Assembly (NCBI RefSeq): GCF_002111585.1
Contig: NZ_LUTP01000004.1
Location: 1 to 64,000, forward strand
DNA length: 64,000 bases
Reading direction: 5' to 3'
Source of the DNA: Lonsdalea iberica
GTDB lineage: Bacteria > Pseudomonadota > Gammaproteobacteria > Enterobacterales > Enterobacteriaceae
Shown here: piece after piece, positions 8,999-19,377 of the stretch
Position numbering within the stretch: the stretch's first letter is position 1
How the letters are laid out: each line of letters opens with the position of its first letter
Made by a program: the position numbers and the translations under genes
Notes under the pieces: model-generated
What the model was told of the DNA's origin: nothing
Seen by the model: the letters and a program-made list of their open reading frames with translations, nothing else
Database searches by the model: none

Positions 8999-10372
8999 AT
9001 GTCTGGAATGAGCATCGATTGGGATCTGGAGCTGATACAAAAGTATAACTATTCCGGGCCCCGCTATACGTCTTACCCTACCGCGCTGGAATTCACCGAA
9101 AGCTACGATGAATCCGCTTTTCTGCAAGCGGCCGCTCGTTACCCCGAGCGACCGCTTTCCCTGTATGTCCACATCCCGTTTTGCCATCGTCTGTGCTATT
9201 TCTGCGGGTGCAACAAGCTGGTAACGCGTCAACTGCACAAGGCGGACGAGTATCTGGATGTCCTTGAGCAGGAAATTCGTCAACGAGCGCCCCTGTTCGC
9301 CGGACGTACCGTGACTCAGATGCATTGGGGCGGCGGAACCCCGACGTTTCTGAATGCAAAACAGATCACCCGGTTAATGACGCTATTGCGTGATCATTTC
9401 GCGTTTGACGCGCACGCTGAAATGTCGCTGGAAATAGACCCGCGCGAAATCGAGTTGGATATCGTCGATCACCTGCATCAGGAAGGGTTCAACCGCCTGA
9501 GCATGGGGGTACAGGACTTCAATAAAGAGGTTCAGCGATTGGTCAATCGCGAACAGGATGAAGCGTTTATCTTTTCCCTCATCGAACGGGCGAAAGCGCT
9601 TGGGTTTACCTCCACCAATATCGATTTGATTTACGGCTTGCCGAAACAGACGCCGGAGAGTTTCGCTTATACGCTGCAACGAGTAGCCGAGCTGGGTCCG
9701 CACCGATTGAGCGTGTTCAACTACGCCCATCTTCCAACGTTATTTGCCGCGCAGCGGAAAATTAAGGAAGCGGATTTACCTTGTGCCGAGCAGAAGCTGG
9801 ATATTTTACAGCAGACGATTCATGACCTGACCGCCTCGGGCTATCAGTTTATCGGTATGGACCATTTTGCGCGTCCCGACGATGAGCTGGCAGTGGCGCA
9901 GCGCGAAGGGAAGCTGCATCGTAATTTTCAGGGCTATACGACACAGGGCGAGACTGATTTGCTGGGGATGGGCGTCTCCGCGATTAGTATGATCGGTGAT
10001 AGTTATGCTCAGAATCAGAAGGTCTTGAAGGACTACTACAAGCAGGTTCAGACCCAGGGCAATGCGCTGTGGCGGGGAGTGGAACTGACGCGTGACGACT
10101 GCCTCCGCCGAGATGTCATCAAAACGCTGATCTGCAATTTTCGGCTGAGCTATGCGGCGATTGAATCTGACTACCATATTGTTTTCGAAGATTATTTTTC
10201 TGAGGATCTGAAGTTGCTGGAGCCGATGTTGGCAGACGGTCTGATCGAGGTGGCGCCGCGGGAGCTGGTGGTGACGCCAAAAGGACGCTTATTAATCCGT
10301 AATATTTGCATGTGTTTCGACATCTACCTGCGGGGTAAGATGCGAAGTCGCCAATTCTCACGGGTGATATGA
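8999..10372 (+). CDS. hemN: Oxygen-independent coproporphyrinogen III oxidase HemN
   Basis: A radical-SAM enzyme that decarboxylates coproporphyrinogen III to protoporphyrinogen IX for anaerobic heme synthesis. It is 457 aa, identical in length to E. coli HemN. The cluster ligands Cys62, Cys66 and Cys69, with the extra Cys71, lie in FCHRLCYFCGCNK. GGGTP follows in WGGGTPTF. The full-length C-terminal domain ending QFSRVI separates it from shorter HemW-like proteins. A strong terminator follows. Confidence 0.97.
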   Translation: MSGMSIDWDLELIQKYNYSGPRYTSYPTALEFTESYDESAFLQAAARYPERPLSLYVHIPFCHRLCYFCGCNKLVTRQLHKADEYLDVLEQEIRQRAPLFAGRTVTQMHWGGGTPTFLNAKQITRLMTLLRDHFAFDAHAEMSLEIDPREIELDIVDHLHQEGFNRLSMGVQDFNKEVQRLVNREQDEAFIFSLIERAKALGFTSTNIDLIYGLPKQTPESFAYTLQRVAELGPHRLSVFNYAHLPTLFAAQRKIKEADLPCAEQKLDILQQTIHDLTASGYQFIGMDHFARPDDELAVAQREGKLHRNFQGYTTQGETDLLGMGVSAISMIGDSYAQNQKVLKDYYKQVQTQGNALWRGVELTRDDCLRRDVIKTLICNFRLSYAAIESDYHIVFEDYFSEDLKLLEPMLADGLIEVAPRELVVTPKGRLLIRNICMCFDIYLRGKMRSRQFSRVI

Positions 10373-10387
10373 ACTTTCGATAGAAAT

Positions 10388-10416
10388 AAAAACAGCCGCA
10401 ATGCGGCTGTTTTTAT
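10388..10416 (+). terminator. Terminator after hemN (bidirectional)
   Basis: A 12-bp stem AAAAACAGCCGC/GCGGCTGTTTTT with a 3-nt loop carries an A-run and a T-run. It could end hemN on the plus strand and yshB on the minus strand. Confidence 0.85.
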
Positions 10417-10453
10417 CTTTTCTGCCAGCGTGAATCCACGATGATATGCGGGT

Positions 10454-10576
10454 TCAGCTAAAAAAGTTAATCAAGGCGGCACACAAAACGGCTGCGATGG
10501 CGGTCTGCGGGGAGTGTCCCACCGCATTGCCCATTTCAGCGCCGTGTGACAGCGCCGAAAAAAGTGATTCCAGCAT
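10454..10576 (-). CDS. yshB: Small membrane protein YshB
   Basis: A 40-aa protein, MLESLFSALS..., with the central block HSPQTAIAAVLCAALINFFS at its C-terminus. The position between hemN and glnG and the C-terminal HxPQTAxAAVLCAA pattern match E. coli YshB, a 36-aa membrane protein. A good Shine-Dalgarno sequence (AGGAGA) sits 8 nt before the ATG on the minus strand. Residues 24-40 form a single hydrophobic segment. The function in this organism is unknown; yshB has been linked to intracellular survival in Salmonella. Confidence 0.85.
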   Translation of the reverse strand: MLESLFSALSHGAEMGNAVGHSPQTAIAAVLCAALINFFS

Positions 10577-10722
10577 GGTTACGTTCTCCTGTCAGCGCAG
10601 TGATCATACTGCTAGTGATGATCATGTAAAGTATAAATTTGCGACAATAATACCTGCGCTGAGATGACTCTTTTCCGCTCCTCCGACAAGCGAAAAAACC
10701 GGTAAGAGGAGCGGCGATGGGA

Positions 10723-12135
10723 CTACTCCATCCCCAACTCTTTCAGTTTGCGTGTGAGCGTATTACGCCCCCAGCCCAATAGACGAGCGGCTTCCTGTTT
10801 ATGTCCCTGCGTGTGACGCAACGCGGTCGTCAGCAACGTTCTCTCCATCTCTGGCTGGGCTTCCGCCAATAGGTTTTGATGACCGGAACGTAGCGCCCGG
10901 TCAGCCCATTGCGCCAGCAGAGTTGCCCAACTGTCGGGCTGAACATGGACCGTAGCGTCAGGCGCGGTGGTTTCGAACAGCTCTGGCGGTAAATCCTGGA
11001 TCAGCACTTCCTGACCGGCGGCCATAACGGTCAACCAGCGGCAGGTATTCTCCAGCTGGCGGACGTTGCCGGGCCACGGCAGACGCGTGAGCGCCGCTTC
11101 CGTTTCGGGATGCAGGTTCTTGGGTTCAACGCCCAGCTCCTTGGCGGTCGCTTGCAAAAAGTAGCGGGCGAGGCGAGGAATGTCTTCTCGACGTTCCCGC
11201 AGCGGCGGCAGATGAACGCGAATGACGTTCAGGCGGTGGAACAAATCTTCGCGAAACTTGCCTTCCTGAACTCGCAGCTCCAGATTCTGGTGGGTTGCCG
11301 CGATAATCCGGACATCGACCTTGACCGCCGCATATCCCCCAACGCGGTAGAACTGCCCATCGGACAGTACGCGCAACAGTCGAGTTTGCACATCCAACGG
11401 CATGTCGCCGATTTCATCCAGAAACAGCGTACCGCCATCGGCCTGTTCAAAGCGGCCCTGCCGAATCTGATTCGCGCCGGTGAAGGCGCCTTTCTCATGG
11501 CCGAACAGCTCTGATTCGATCAAATCCTTGGGAATGGCAGCCATGTTCAGCGCGATAAAGGGCGCTTTGGCGCGAGGGCTGTGGCGATGCAAAGCGTGTG
11601 CAACCAGCTCTTTACCCGTACCGGATTCCCCGTTGATCAAGACGCTGATGGAAGAGCGTGAAAGACGGCCGATGATCCGGAAAACGTCCTGCATCGCGGG
11701 CGCCTCCCCGATGATATCCGTCGTCGGTCCGCTGATAGGTTGATTACGGACCGGTTGCTGCTGCTCCATATAGTGGCTGATGGCGCGTTCGACCAGCGCC
11801 ACGGCCTCATCAATATCAAATGGCTTGGGCAGGTAGTCGAAAGCACCTTGCTGATAGGCGCTGACGGCCGCGTCTAAATCGGAATGCGCCGTCATGATAA
11901 TGACCGGCAGCATAGGGTGGCGCTGTTTTATCTGTTGCAGCAGAGCCAGCCCATCCATTCCGGGCATACGAATATCGGAAAGCAGCACGTCTGGCGTTTG
12001 CGTAGATAATGCGTTTAATGCCTGATTTCCGTTATCAAACGTCGCGCAGGTTAAGCCGGCTCCTGTGAGCGCGCGTTCCAGCACCCAGCGGATGGAGCTA
12101 TCGTCGTCGACAATCCAGACTATCCCTCGTTGCAT
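10723..12135 (-). CDS. glnG: Nitrogen regulator NtrC (NR-I)
   Basis: A sigma-54-dependent activator phosphorylated by GlnL. It is 470 aa. A receiver domain carries the phospho-acceptor Asp54 in LLSDIRMPG. An AAA+ domain carries Walker A GESGTGKE and the sigma-54-contact loop GAFTGA. A Fis-type helix-turn-helix closes the protein ([15 protein letters not shown]). An in-frame extension reaches 12192, but [12 protein letters not shown] at 12135 matches the known N-terminus; a second ATG lies immediately before it. It lies 8 nt after glnL in the glnALG operon. Likely targets here include glnA itself. Confidence 0.97.
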   Translation of the reverse strand: MQRGIVWIVDDDSSIRWVLERALTGAGLTCATFDNGNQALNALSTQTPDVLLSDIRMPGMDGLALLQQIKQRHPMLPVIIMTAHSDLDAAVSAYQQGAFDYLPKPFDIDEAVALVERAISHYMEQQQPVRNQPISGPTTDIIGEAPAMQDVFRIIGRLSRSSISVLINGESGTGKELVAHALHRHSPRAKAPFIALNMAAIPKDLIESELFGHEKGAFTGANQIRQGRFEQADGGTLFLDEIGDMPLDVQTRLLRVLSDGQFYRVGGYAAVKVDVRIIAATHQNLELRVQEGKFREDLFHRLNVIRVHLPPLRERREDIPRLARYFLQATAKELGVEPKNLHPETEAALTRLPWPGNVRQLENTCRWLTVMAAGQEVLIQDLPPELFETTAPDATVHVQPDSWATLLAQWADRALRSGHQNLLAEAQPEMERTLLTTALRHTQGHKQEAARLLGWGRNTLTRKLKELGME

Positions 12136-12143
12136 CATGGACC

Positions 12144-13193
12144 TCACTGGCGGATGGGCAGATAGACCGAAAATTCGGTGTGACCTGGCCAACTGTTAAA
12201 TTCAATTTTACCGGAGTGTTGATCGATAAGATTACGGGCGATCGACAGTCCTAGTCCGGTGCCCCCTTCACGTCCGCTAACCATCGGGTAAAACAGGGTA
12301 TCTTGCAAATGGGCGGGGACGCCTGGGCCATCATCTGCGATATCGATACGGGCCACTAAACGATAGCGGACGCCGTGCAGCGTCAGCTGGAAAGCTGTGC
12401 GAGTACGGATCGTAATGGAGCCGCCTTCTTCACCCAACGCCTGCAATGCATTGCGGGTGATATTCAGCAGGACTTGTTCAATCTGATCCGGGTCGTGCAT
12501 CAGTTCCGGCAAGCTGGGGTCGTAATCTCTGACCAGCGTGACGTTATCGGCTTTTTCCAGCGAAACCAGCTGGAAGATGCGCTCCGCGACCTGATGGATA
12601 CTTTGCGTGACGTGCAGCCCCGGTTGCTGCGGCCCTAACAGGCGATCGACCAGGTTACGCAGGCGGTCCGCCTGTTCGATGATGACTTTGGTATATTCCG
12701 TCAGCGACGGATCGGGCAGTGCTTTGGACAGTAGCTGCGCCGCGCCGCGCAGGCCTCCCAGCGGGTTTTTAATTTCATGAGCCAGACCGCGAACCAGATC
12801 TCGCGCCGCCAGCTGCTGCGCATGTTGCAATTGCTCCTGACTGAGTTTGCGCTGGTTATCCATCGGCGCCATTTCCATCAGAATATAATCATTCTGAATA
12901 CGCTGTGCCGTCAGCGACATGATATGGGCTCTGCCATCCACCACGATGGTGACCTCGTTATCGGTAAACCCCTGTCCGGAGTTGAGGCTGTCCATCATCA
13001 GGTCAATATTTAGCGAAAAGTAGCCAAGCAGTTCAGGCAATGGCGTTCCCGACAGCTTACGCGAGCTTTGCGCCAGCAGTTGTTGCGCTGCGGGGTTCGA
13101 ATAATGGATCGCCAGATTTTTATCCAGCAATAAGATACTGTTAATCAATGAATTGAGGATCTGCCCAGCATCGGGCAGCGTGCCTGTTGCCAT
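12144..13193 (-). CDS. glnL: Nitrogen sensor kinase/phosphatase NtrB (NR-II)
   Basis: A cytoplasmic two-component sensor of 349 aa that phosphorylates or dephosphorylates GlnG under control of the PII protein. It has an N-terminal PAS region (about 5-120), the phospho-acceptor His in [11 protein letters not shown], an N-box [10 protein letters not shown], and a DDGPGVP/GGTGLGL ATP-binding lid. No membrane segments are present, as expected for this family. It sits between glnA and glnG, about 200 nt after glnA. Confidence 0.97.
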   Translation of the reverse strand: MATGTLPDAGQILNSLINSILLLDKNLAIHYSNPAAQQLLAQSSRKLSGTPLPELLGYFSLNIDLMMDSLNSGQGFTDNEVTIVVDGRAHIMSLTAQRIQNDYILMEMAPMDNQRKLSQEQLQHAQQLAARDLVRGLAHEIKNPLGGLRGAAQLLSKALPDPSLTEYTKVIIEQADRLRNLVDRLLGPQQPGLHVTQSIHQVAERIFQLVSLEKADNVTLVRDYDPSLPELMHDPDQIEQVLLNITRNALQALGEEGGSITIRTRTAFQLTLHGVRYRLVARIDIADDGPGVPAHLQDTLFYPMVSGREGGTGLGLSIARNLIDQHSGKIEFNSWPGHTEFSVYLPIRQ

Positions 13194-13274
13194 AACGCAG
13201 ACTCCTGCACCTTTTTAGTGCGTCACATTCTGGATTGATAAATATTGCTAAGCAACCGTGCGATGTTGCGCGGA

Positions 13275-13396
13275 GAAAAAAGCCCATCCGAAGATGGGCT
13301 GAAAAGTTTCCACGGCAACAAAATAAACAAGAAATTTTGTCGGCGACGGCAGCTTCAACATCGTTATTATTCAGGCTGCCGTCGTTGCGCGAATAA
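13275..13396 (-). ncRNA. glnA 3' UTR, GlnZ-like sRNA candidate with terminator
   Basis: Directly after the glnA stop (minus strand) comes a perfect 10-bp stem, CGACGGCAGC/GCTGCCGTCG (13384-13375 with 13353-13344). An AT-rich linker follows, then an 8-bp hairpin AGCCCATC/GATGGGCT (13300-13281) with a U-run at 13280-13275. In E. coli and relatives, GlnZ is an Hfq-dependent sRNA cut from exactly this 3' UTR that links nitrogen and carbon metabolism. The terminator is clear; sRNA release is inferred from position. Confidence 0.5.
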
Positions 13397-14806
13397 TTAC
13401 ACGCTGTAGTACAGTTCGAACTCTACCGGGTGCGGAGTCATACGTACGCGGTCGTTTTCAGCACGACGCAGTTCGATGTAAGCATCGATGGAGTCTTCGG
13501 TGAATACGCCGCCGCGCGTCAGGAACTCACGGTCTTCGTTCAACGCATTCAGCGCTTCTTCCAGCGACCCTGCTACGGTCGGGATTTCACTCGCTTCTTC
13601 CGGCGGCAAATCGTACAAGTTCTTATCCATGGCATCGCCAGGGTGGATCTTATTGATGATACCGTCCAGGCCAGCCATCAGCAGTGCGGTGAAAGCCAGG
13701 TACGGGTTGGCTGCCGGATCCGGGAAGCGAACTTCGATACGACGCGCTTTCGGGCTCGCGACCACCGGGATACGGATGGAGGCAGAACGGTTGCGCGCAG
13801 AGTAAGCCAGCATGACGGGGGCTTCATAACCCGGAACCAGTCGTTTGTACGAGTTGGTCGCTGGGTTGGTCAGGGCGTTGATGGCTTTCGCATGTTTGAT
13901 TACGCCGCCGATGTAGTACAGCGCCATTTCGGACAGACCGCCGTATTTATCGCCGGAGAACAGGTTCACGCCGTCTTTGGACAGAGACATGTGGCAGTGC
14001 ATACCGGAGCCGTTGTCGCCGAACATCGGTTTCGGCATGAACGTTGCCGTTTTACCGAAAGCATGGGCGACGTTGTGGACAACGTATTTGTAAATCTGGA
14101 TTTCGTCGGCTTTCTTGGTCATGGTGTTGAAGCGGGTGGCCACTTCATTCTGACCAGCTGTCGCCACTTCGTGGTGATGCGCCTCAACCACCAGACCCAT
14201 CTGCTCCATGGTCAAACACATGGTGGAACGGATGTCCTGAGAAGAGTCGACCGGAGGAACCGGGAAATAACCGCCTTTGACGGACGGACGGTGGCCTTTG
14301 TTGCCGCCTTCATATTCTTTGCTGGAGTTCCAGGCACCCTCGATATCGTCGATAGTGACGTGGGAGCCTGAGATGCTGCTGCCGAAGCGAACGTCATCAA
14401 ACAGGAAAAACTCGGGTTCTGGCCCGAACAGTACGGTATCCGCGATACCGGAAGAACGCAGAAAGTCTTCTGCGCGTTTGGCGATGGAGCGCGGATCGCG
14501 ATCGTAGCCCTGCATCGTGCCGGGTTCGAGGATGTCACAACGGATGATCAGCGTTGACTCTTCGTAGAATGGGTCGAGAACGGCGGTCGTGACGTCAGGC
14601 ATTAACACCATGTCTGATTCGTTGATTCCTTTCCATCCGCCGATAGAAGAACCATCGAACATTTTGCCGTCTTCGAAGAAATCTGCGTCTACCTGATGGG
14701 AAGGGATCGTGACGTGCTGTTCTTTACCTTTAGTATCGGTGAAACGAAGGTCGACGAATTTCACCTCATGTTCTTTCAGCAGCGTCAAAACGTGTTCAAC
14801 TGACAT
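13397..14806 (-). CDS. glnA: Glutamine synthetase (type I)
   Basis: Makes glutamine from glutamate, ammonia and ATP; it is the main ammonium-assimilation enzyme under limitation. It is 469 aa, as in E. coli. Conserved blocks are present: [40 protein letters not shown] and [10 protein letters not shown]-like [10 protein letters not shown]. The adenylylation site is the Tyr in [11 protein letters not shown], marking the enteric regulated type. A sigma-54 promoter and NtrC sites lie upstream, and glnL and glnG follow. Confidence 0.98.
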   Translation of the reverse strand: MSVEHVLTLLKEHEVKFVDLRFTDTKGKEQHVTIPSHQVDADFFEDGKMFDGSSIGGWKGINESDMVLMPDVTTAVLDPFYEESTLIIRCDILEPGTMQGYDRDPRSIAKRAEDFLRSSGIADTVLFGPEPEFFLFDDVRFGSSISGSHVTIDDIEGAWNSSKEYEGGNKGHRPSVKGGYFPVPPVDSSQDIRSTMCLTMEQMGLVVEAHHHEVATAGQNEVATRFNTMTKKADEIQIYKYVVHNVAHAFGKTATFMPKPMFGDNGSGMHCHMSLSKDGVNLFSGDKYGGLSEMALYYIGGVIKHAKAINALTNPATNSYKRLVPGYEAPVMLAYSARNRSASIRIPVVASPKARRIEVRFPDPAANPYLAFTALLMAGLDGIINKIHPGDAMDKNLYDLPPEEASEIPTVAGSLEEALNALNEDREFLTRGGVFTEDSIDAYIELRRAENDRVRMTPHPVEFELYYSV

Positions 14807-14888
14807 ACTTGGTTCTCCCGGGTTATATCATTTATCGTCGTGGAACGAATATCGTTGTGGAATGTTGTTGTGACCGTACGTAGACTAT

Positions 14889-15025
14889 AGCTAAATCTGT
14901 GCCAACTTTAGTATTTGTGCCTGAGAGCCGGTTCTCTGGTTTTCTAAGTGGTCTTCGACTGCACCAATATAGTAATCTGCACCAAAATAGTGCTTTATTT
15001 TGCATTGTTAGCACCATGTTGGTGC
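14889..15025 (-). promoter_or_regulatory. glnA sigma-54 promoter with two NtrC sites
   Basis: On the minus strand, TGGCAC (14904-14899) and TAGCT (14893-14889) form a -24/-12 element almost like E. coli glnAp2. Two palindromic NtrC sites lie upstream: GCACCATGTTGGTGC (15011-15025) and GCACCAAAATAGTGC (14979-14993), 32 bp apart, about -140 and -108 from the expected start, as in E. coli. A weaker half-like site starts near 14961. No gene lies in 14807-15176. Confidence 0.88.
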
Positions 15026-15176
15026 TCTTCAATGTGTTTGCCGCGAAATTGCACCGTGAAAGGGATCACAACGCCTCAATGTGAGGTTGTTTGCAAGAGA
15101 TGTTTGTGATCCTGTTTAGTCCCTCGATTAATCCGTGTACAATAGCGCGCTATTTCTAAATGCCTGAGGCAAAGCT

Positions 15177-17000
15177 GTGATCGAAAATTTGCGTAACATC
15201 GCTATTATTGCGCACGTTGACCATGGGAAAACCACCCTGGTCGACAAGCTGCTACAACAGTCCGGTACGTTCGATGAACGTAGTGAAGCCACCGAACGTG
15301 TTATGGACTCCAACGATTTGGAGAAAGAGCGCGGGATCACCATCCTCGCTAAAAATACCGCCATCAATTGGAAAGACTATCGCATCAACATCGTTGATAC
15401 CCCAGGACACGCCGACTTCGGCGGTGAGGTAGAACGTGTTATGTCGATGGTCGACTCGGTGCTACTGGTCGTTGATGCAATGGATGGCCCGATGCCGCAG
15501 ACCCGTTTCGTGACCAAAAAAGCTTTTGCCAATGGTCTGAAGCCGATCGTGGTCATCAACAAGGTTGACCGTCCGGGCGCACGCCCTGACTGGGTTGTCG
15601 ATCAGGTGTTCGACCTGTTTGTAAACCTGGATGCTACTGATGAGCAGCTGGACTTCCCTATCGTTTACGCTTCCGCGTTGAACGGTATTGCTGGTCTGGA
15701 TCACTCCGATATGGCCAGCGACATGACGCCGCTGTTTGAAGCGATCGTCGAACACGTTGACGCGCCGAAAGTTGACCGTGACGGTCCGCTGCAGATGCAG
15801 ATCTCCCAGCTGGACTACAACAACTACGTGGGTGTTATCGGTATCGGCCGTATCAAGCGTGGTCTGGTTAAGCCTAACCAGCAGGTCACTATCATCGACA
15901 GCGAAGGCAAAACCCGTAACGGTAAAGTCGGTAAAGTCTTGGGCCACATGGGTCTGGAGCGTATCGAATCCACGCTGGCGGAAGCGGGTGACATCATCGC
16001 TATCACCGGTCTGGGCGAGCTGAACATTTCCGATACCATCTGCGATCCGACGAACGTTGAAGCGCTGCCTGCGCTGAGCGTCGACGAACCGACAGTGACC
16101 ATGTTCTTCTGCGTCAACACGTCTCCTTTCTGCGGTAAAGAAGGTAAGTTCGTGACGTCGCGTCAGATCCTTGAGCGTCTGAACAAAGAGCTGATCCACA
16201 ACGTTGCACTGCGCGTTGAAGAGACAGATGATGCGGATGCTTTCCGCGTATCTGGTCGTGGTGAGCTTCACCTGTCTGTCCTGATTGAAAACATGCGTCG
16301 CGAAGGCTTTGAAATGGCCGTTTCGCGTCCGAAAGTGATCAACCGCGTGATCGACGGTCGCAACCAAGAACCGTTTGAAAACGTGACGCTGGATATCGAA
16401 GAACAGCATCAGGGCTCCGTCATGCAGGCGATGGGCGAGCGTAAAGGCGACGTTAAAGACATGGTTCCAGATGGCAAGGGCCGTATTCGTCTCGACTACG
16501 TTATCCCAAGCCGCGGTCTGATCGGTTTCCGTACCGAGTTCATGACCATGACGTCTGGTACTGGTCTGCTGTACTCCACGTTCAGCCACTACGATGACGT
16601 GCGTCCGGGCGAGATCGGTCAGCGTCAGAACGGCGTGCTGATCTCCAACGGTCAGGGTAAAGCTGTTGCGTTTGCCCTGTACGGCCTGCAGGACCGCGGT
16701 AAGCTGTTCCTGGGACATGGCGCCGAAGTTTATGAAGGCCAGATCATCGGTATTCACTCACGCTCTAACGACTTGACCGTGAACTGTCTGACCGGTAAGA
16801 AACTGACCAACATGCGTGCTTCGGGTACGGATGAAGCGACGACACTGGTACCGCCGGTCAAGATGACTCTGGAGCAGGCTCTGGAATTTATCGATGACGA
16901 CGAATTGGTTGAAGTTACGCCGACGTCTGTCCGTCTGCGTAAACGTCACCTGACCGAAAACGACCGCCGCCGCGCGGGTCGTTCGAGCAAAGAAGGCTAA
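15177..17000 (+). CDS. typA: Ribosome-associated GTPase TypA/BipA
   Basis: A translational GTPase that binds the 70S ribosome and supports 50S assembly at low temperature, stress tolerance and virulence-related traits. It is 607 aa, starting with GTG ([10 protein letters not shown] read as Met), which matches the family N-terminus. G1 is AHVDHGKT at 12-19, G3 is DTPGH and G4 is NKVDRPGA. The C-terminal BipA-specific domain is complete. It is divergent from glnA, as in E. coli. A -10-like TACAAT lies at about 15138-15143. Confidence 0.98.
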   Translation: MIENLRNIAIIAHVDHGKTTLVDKLLQQSGTFDERSEATERVMDSNDLEKERGITILAKNTAINWKDYRINIVDTPGHADFGGEVERVMSMVDSVLLVVDAMDGPMPQTRFVTKKAFANGLKPIVVINKVDRPGARPDWVVDQVFDLFVNLDATDEQLDFPIVYASALNGIAGLDHSDMASDMTPLFEAIVEHVDAPKVDRDGPLQMQISQLDYNNYVGVIGIGRIKRGLVKPNQQVTIIDSEGKTRNGKVGKVLGHMGLERIESTLAEAGDIIAITGLGELNISDTICDPTNVEALPALSVDEPTVTMFFCVNTSPFCGKEGKFVTSRQILERLNKELIHNVALRVEETDDADAFRVSGRGELHLSVLIENMRREGFEMAVSRPKVINRVIDGRNQEPFENVTLDIEEQHQGSVMQAMGERKGDVKDMVPDGKGRIRLDYVIPSRGLIGFRTEFMTMTSGTGLLYSTFSHYDDVRPGEIGQRQNGVLISNGQGKAVAFALYGLQDRGKLFLGHGAEVYEGQIIGIHSRSNDLTVNCLTGKKLTNMRASGTDEATTLVPPVKMTLEQALEFIDDDELVEVTPTSVRLRKRHLTENDRRRAGRSSKEG

Positions 17001-17034
17001 GCGCCTTTTCTGTAACAACGGTCTCGTTTAGAAA

Positions 17035-17072
17035 GAGCCAGTCAGCGAAAGCTGACTGGCTCTTTTGTTTTA
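17035..17072 (+). terminator. Terminator after typA
   Basis: A 12-bp stem GAGCCAGTCAGC/GCTGACTGGCTC with a GAAA tetraloop is followed by TTTTGTTTTA. Confidence 0.9.
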
Positions 17073-17204
17073 TTTTCAGTTGATTATCGTCATTATACAG
17101 AGCAACCCCACACCGGCTGATGGTGTATTCGGGCTCCGATCTTCTCTGTTCAGTTCTCCCTTTTACCGTTACAGTGAAAGCCTACCGACTCATCAGGAGG
17201 ACCT

Positions 17205-17816
17205 ATGTTGTATATCTTTGATTTGGGCAACGTCGTCATTGATATCGATTTCAAACGGGTGCTGGGAGTATGGAGCAACCTTAGCGGTGTCCCCCTGGCA
17301 AGCCTAAGCGAACGCTTCGTTATGGGGCAGGCGTTTGAGCAGCACGAGCGCGGCGAGATCGATGATGAGGCATTTGCTTCTCAGTTGTGCCACGAAATGG
17401 GGATTGCCCTCAGCTTTGAGCAGTTTGCCGCGGGCTGGGAATCCATCTTTATCGGGGTGCGTCCTGAAGCGCTGGATATCATGAAGCAATTACGGCGAGA
17501 CGGTCAGCGGGTTGTGGTGTTGTCCAATACCAACCGCCTGCATCATCAACAGTGGTCTGCGCTCTACCCCGAAATAGAACAGGCCGCCGACCGTCTGTAT
17601 TTATCTCAGGAGCTGGGTATGCGTAAACCTGATGCGGCAATCTACGAGTATGTGCTGCAACAGGAAGGCTGCCGTGTCGAGGACGCCATCTTCTTCGATG
17701 ATAATGCGGACAATATCACCGCGGCATCTGCGTTGGGCATCCATGCTATTCAGGTCAACGATCGTCAGGTTCTGACGGACTTCTTTTCTTCTCAGCCCGC
17801 CGTGGAGAGTGAATAG
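17205..17816 (+). CDS. yihX: Alpha-D-glucose-1-phosphate phosphatase YihX
   Basis: A HAD-superfamily phosphatase that releases glucose from glucose-1-phosphate in E. coli. It is 203 aa. Motif I is the variant DLGNV (residues 6-10), motif II is VVLSNTN and motif IV is FFDDNADN. The RBS AGGAGG sits directly before the ATG. E. coli has rbn (RNase BN) after yihX; here the next gene is dtd, so rbn is missing from this place. Confidence 0.93.
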   Translation: MLYIFDLGNVVIDIDFKRVLGVWSNLSGVPLASLSERFVMGQAFEQHERGEIDDEAFASQLCHEMGIALSFEQFAAGWESIFIGVRPEALDIMKQLRRDGQRVVVLSNTNRLHHQQWSALYPEIEQAADRLYLSQELGMRKPDAAIYEYVLQQEGCRVEDAIFFDDNADNITAASALGIHAIQVNDRQVLTDFFSSQPAVESE

Positions 17817-17862
17817 CGCCAAGCAGTTTCGATTCGGCATCAGACAGGAGCAGCAACGTTTT

Positions 17863-18300
17863 ATGATTGGGTTAATTCAGCGTGTCTCCAGCGCCAGCGT
17901 CACCGTGGACAACGACATTATCGGGAAAATCGATGCGGGATTACTGGTTTTGTTGGGCGTTGAGCAGGGCGATGACGAAAAAAACGCCGCACGGTTGTGC
18001 GAACGGGTGATCGGGTACCGAATTTTTGGTGATGAGCAGGGGAAAATGAACCTTAACGTGCGTCAGGCGGGCGGCAGTCTGCTGGTGGTATCGCAGTTTA
18101 CGCTAGCGGCCGACACACAAAGGGGGATGCGCCCCAGTTTTTCCCGCGGCGCGGCGCCTGCCGAGGCGGATCGGTTGTATCAATACTTTATCGGTCAATG
18201 CCGGGAGCAGGGCATTGTCACGGAAACCGGCCGTTTTGCCGCCGACATGAAGGTTGAGCTCGTCAATGACGGGCCGGTGACCTTCTGGCTACAGGCATAA
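17863..18300 (+). CDS. dtd: D-aminoacyl-tRNA deacylase
   Basis: Hydrolyses D-aminoacyl-tRNA (and glycyl-tRNAAla), a chirality proofreading step in the cytoplasm. It is 145 aa, the family length. The active-site motif SQFTLAAD and the C-terminal [10 protein letters not shown] (the cross-subunit GP motif) are intact. An in-frame extension back to 17809 is rejected, because [13 protein letters not shown] is the standard N-terminus and a purine-rich AGGAG lies upstream at 17846-17850. Confidence 0.96.
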   Translation: MIGLIQRVSSASVTVDNDIIGKIDAGLLVLLGVEQGDDEKNAARLCERVIGYRIFGDEQGKMNLNVRQAGGSLLVVSQFTLAADTQRGMRPSFSRGAAPAEADRLYQYFIGQCREQGIVTETGRFAADMKVELVNDGPVTFWLQA

Positions 18301-18335
18301 AACGGATCGCTTCTCTTGGTTAACTGAGGCTGTGT

Positions 18336-19277
18336 ATGTATCACTTGAGAGTGCCGGAAAGCGCCGAAGAGCTAGAAGCCTACTATCAGTTCCGCTGGGA
18401 GATGTTGCGTAAGCCGTTGCGACAGCCAATGGGATCGGAGCGCGACGCTTATGATTTGCTGGCGCACCATCAGACCGTTGTTGATGTGCAAGGGCGGCTG
18501 GTGGCCGTTGGGCGACTCTACATTAATGCCGATAATGAAGCCTCTATCCGTTTTCTGGCGGTTCACCCTGCCGTGAGACGTAAAGGGTTGGGTACTTTGC
18601 TGGCGATGGCGCTGGAGTCGGTGGCGCGCCAGGAGGGAGCCAAGCGCGTGGTGTGCAGCGCCCGCGAAGAGGCGATGCCCTTTTTTGCCAAATTAGGGTT
18701 TGAGGATCAGGGCGAGGTCACGACGCCGCAGACGACACCCATTCGACACTTCCTGATGATCAAACCTGTGGCGACGCTGGATGATATTTTGCATCGCCCG
18801 GACTGGTGCGGTCAGCTGCAGCAAGCCTGGCACGATCATATTCCGCTCAGCGAAAAGATGGGTGTGCGCATCAGCCAGTACACCGGCAAGAAATTTATCA
18901 CCACGATGCCGGAAGCCGTCAATCAAAACCCCCATCACACCATCTTCGCCGGCAGCCTGTTTTCGCTGGCGACCTTGACAGGCTGGGGGCTTATTTGGCT
19001 ATTGCTGCGGGAGCGTCAACTGGGAGGCACCATTGTTTTGGCGGATGCCCATATTCGTTACAGCTCGCCGGTTATTGGTCGTCCCAGTGCGGTAGCCAAC
19101 CTTGGGTCGCTGAGCGGCGATCTGGACAAGTTGGCGCGTGGCCGTCGGGCGAGGGTTCATCTGAACGTCGAATTGTTTGGTGAAGGTCCAAAAGGGGCGT
19201 TGTTCGAAGGCGTATACATGGTCTTGCCGCCCGCGCAGGATGATCCTCTGGAGCCTGCTGGTTTGTCGGGAGACTAA
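18336..19277 (+). CDS. fabY: FabY/YiiD, GNAT-thioesterase fusion protein
   Basis: A 313-aa protein. An N-terminal GNAT acyltransferase domain occupies about 1-150 ([17 protein letters not shown] is the acetyl-CoA-binding loop). A C-terminal hotdog thioesterase-like domain follows from about 155 ([20 protein letters not shown] equivalent, here HHTIFAGS). Homologues are named FabY from a role in starting fatty acid synthesis. It follows dtd by 35 nt, as yiiD does in E. coli. It probably belongs to the yihX-dtd unit. Confidence 0.88.
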   Translation: MYHLRVPESAEELEAYYQFRWEMLRKPLRQPMGSERDAYDLLAHHQTVVDVQGRLVAVGRLYINADNEASIRFLAVHPAVRRKGLGTLLAMALESVARQEGAKRVVCSAREEAMPFFAKLGFEDQGEVTTPQTTPIRHFLMIKPVATLDDILHRPDWCGQLQQAWHDHIPLSEKMGVRISQYTGKKFITTMPEAVNQNPHHTIFAGSLFSLATLTGWGLIWLLLRERQLGGTIVLADAHIRYSSPVIGRPSAVANLGSLSGDLDKLARGRRARVHLNVELFGEGPKGALFEGVYMVLPPAQDDPLEPAGLSGD

Positions 19278-19327
19278 TTTAAGGCGCAGAAAGCGATGGC
19301 TGCGGGAATCGCTTCCCATGGATAACT

Positions 19328-19360
19328 GAAGGCCGGATGATGAGTCCGGCCTTCTTCTTG
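19328..19360 (+). terminator. Terminator after fabY
   Basis: A perfect 10-bp stem GAAGGCCGGA/TCCGGCCTTC with a 7-nt loop is followed by TTCTTGG, a short imperfect U-tract. It lies between convergent fabY and yicH. Confidence 0.65.
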
Positions 19361-19377
19361 GCATCACTTCGTCCGCT

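Noticed and set aside
15462-16757. Long minus-strand frame (431 codons) opposite typA
   Set aside because: It is a codon-bias shadow of typA with no homology.
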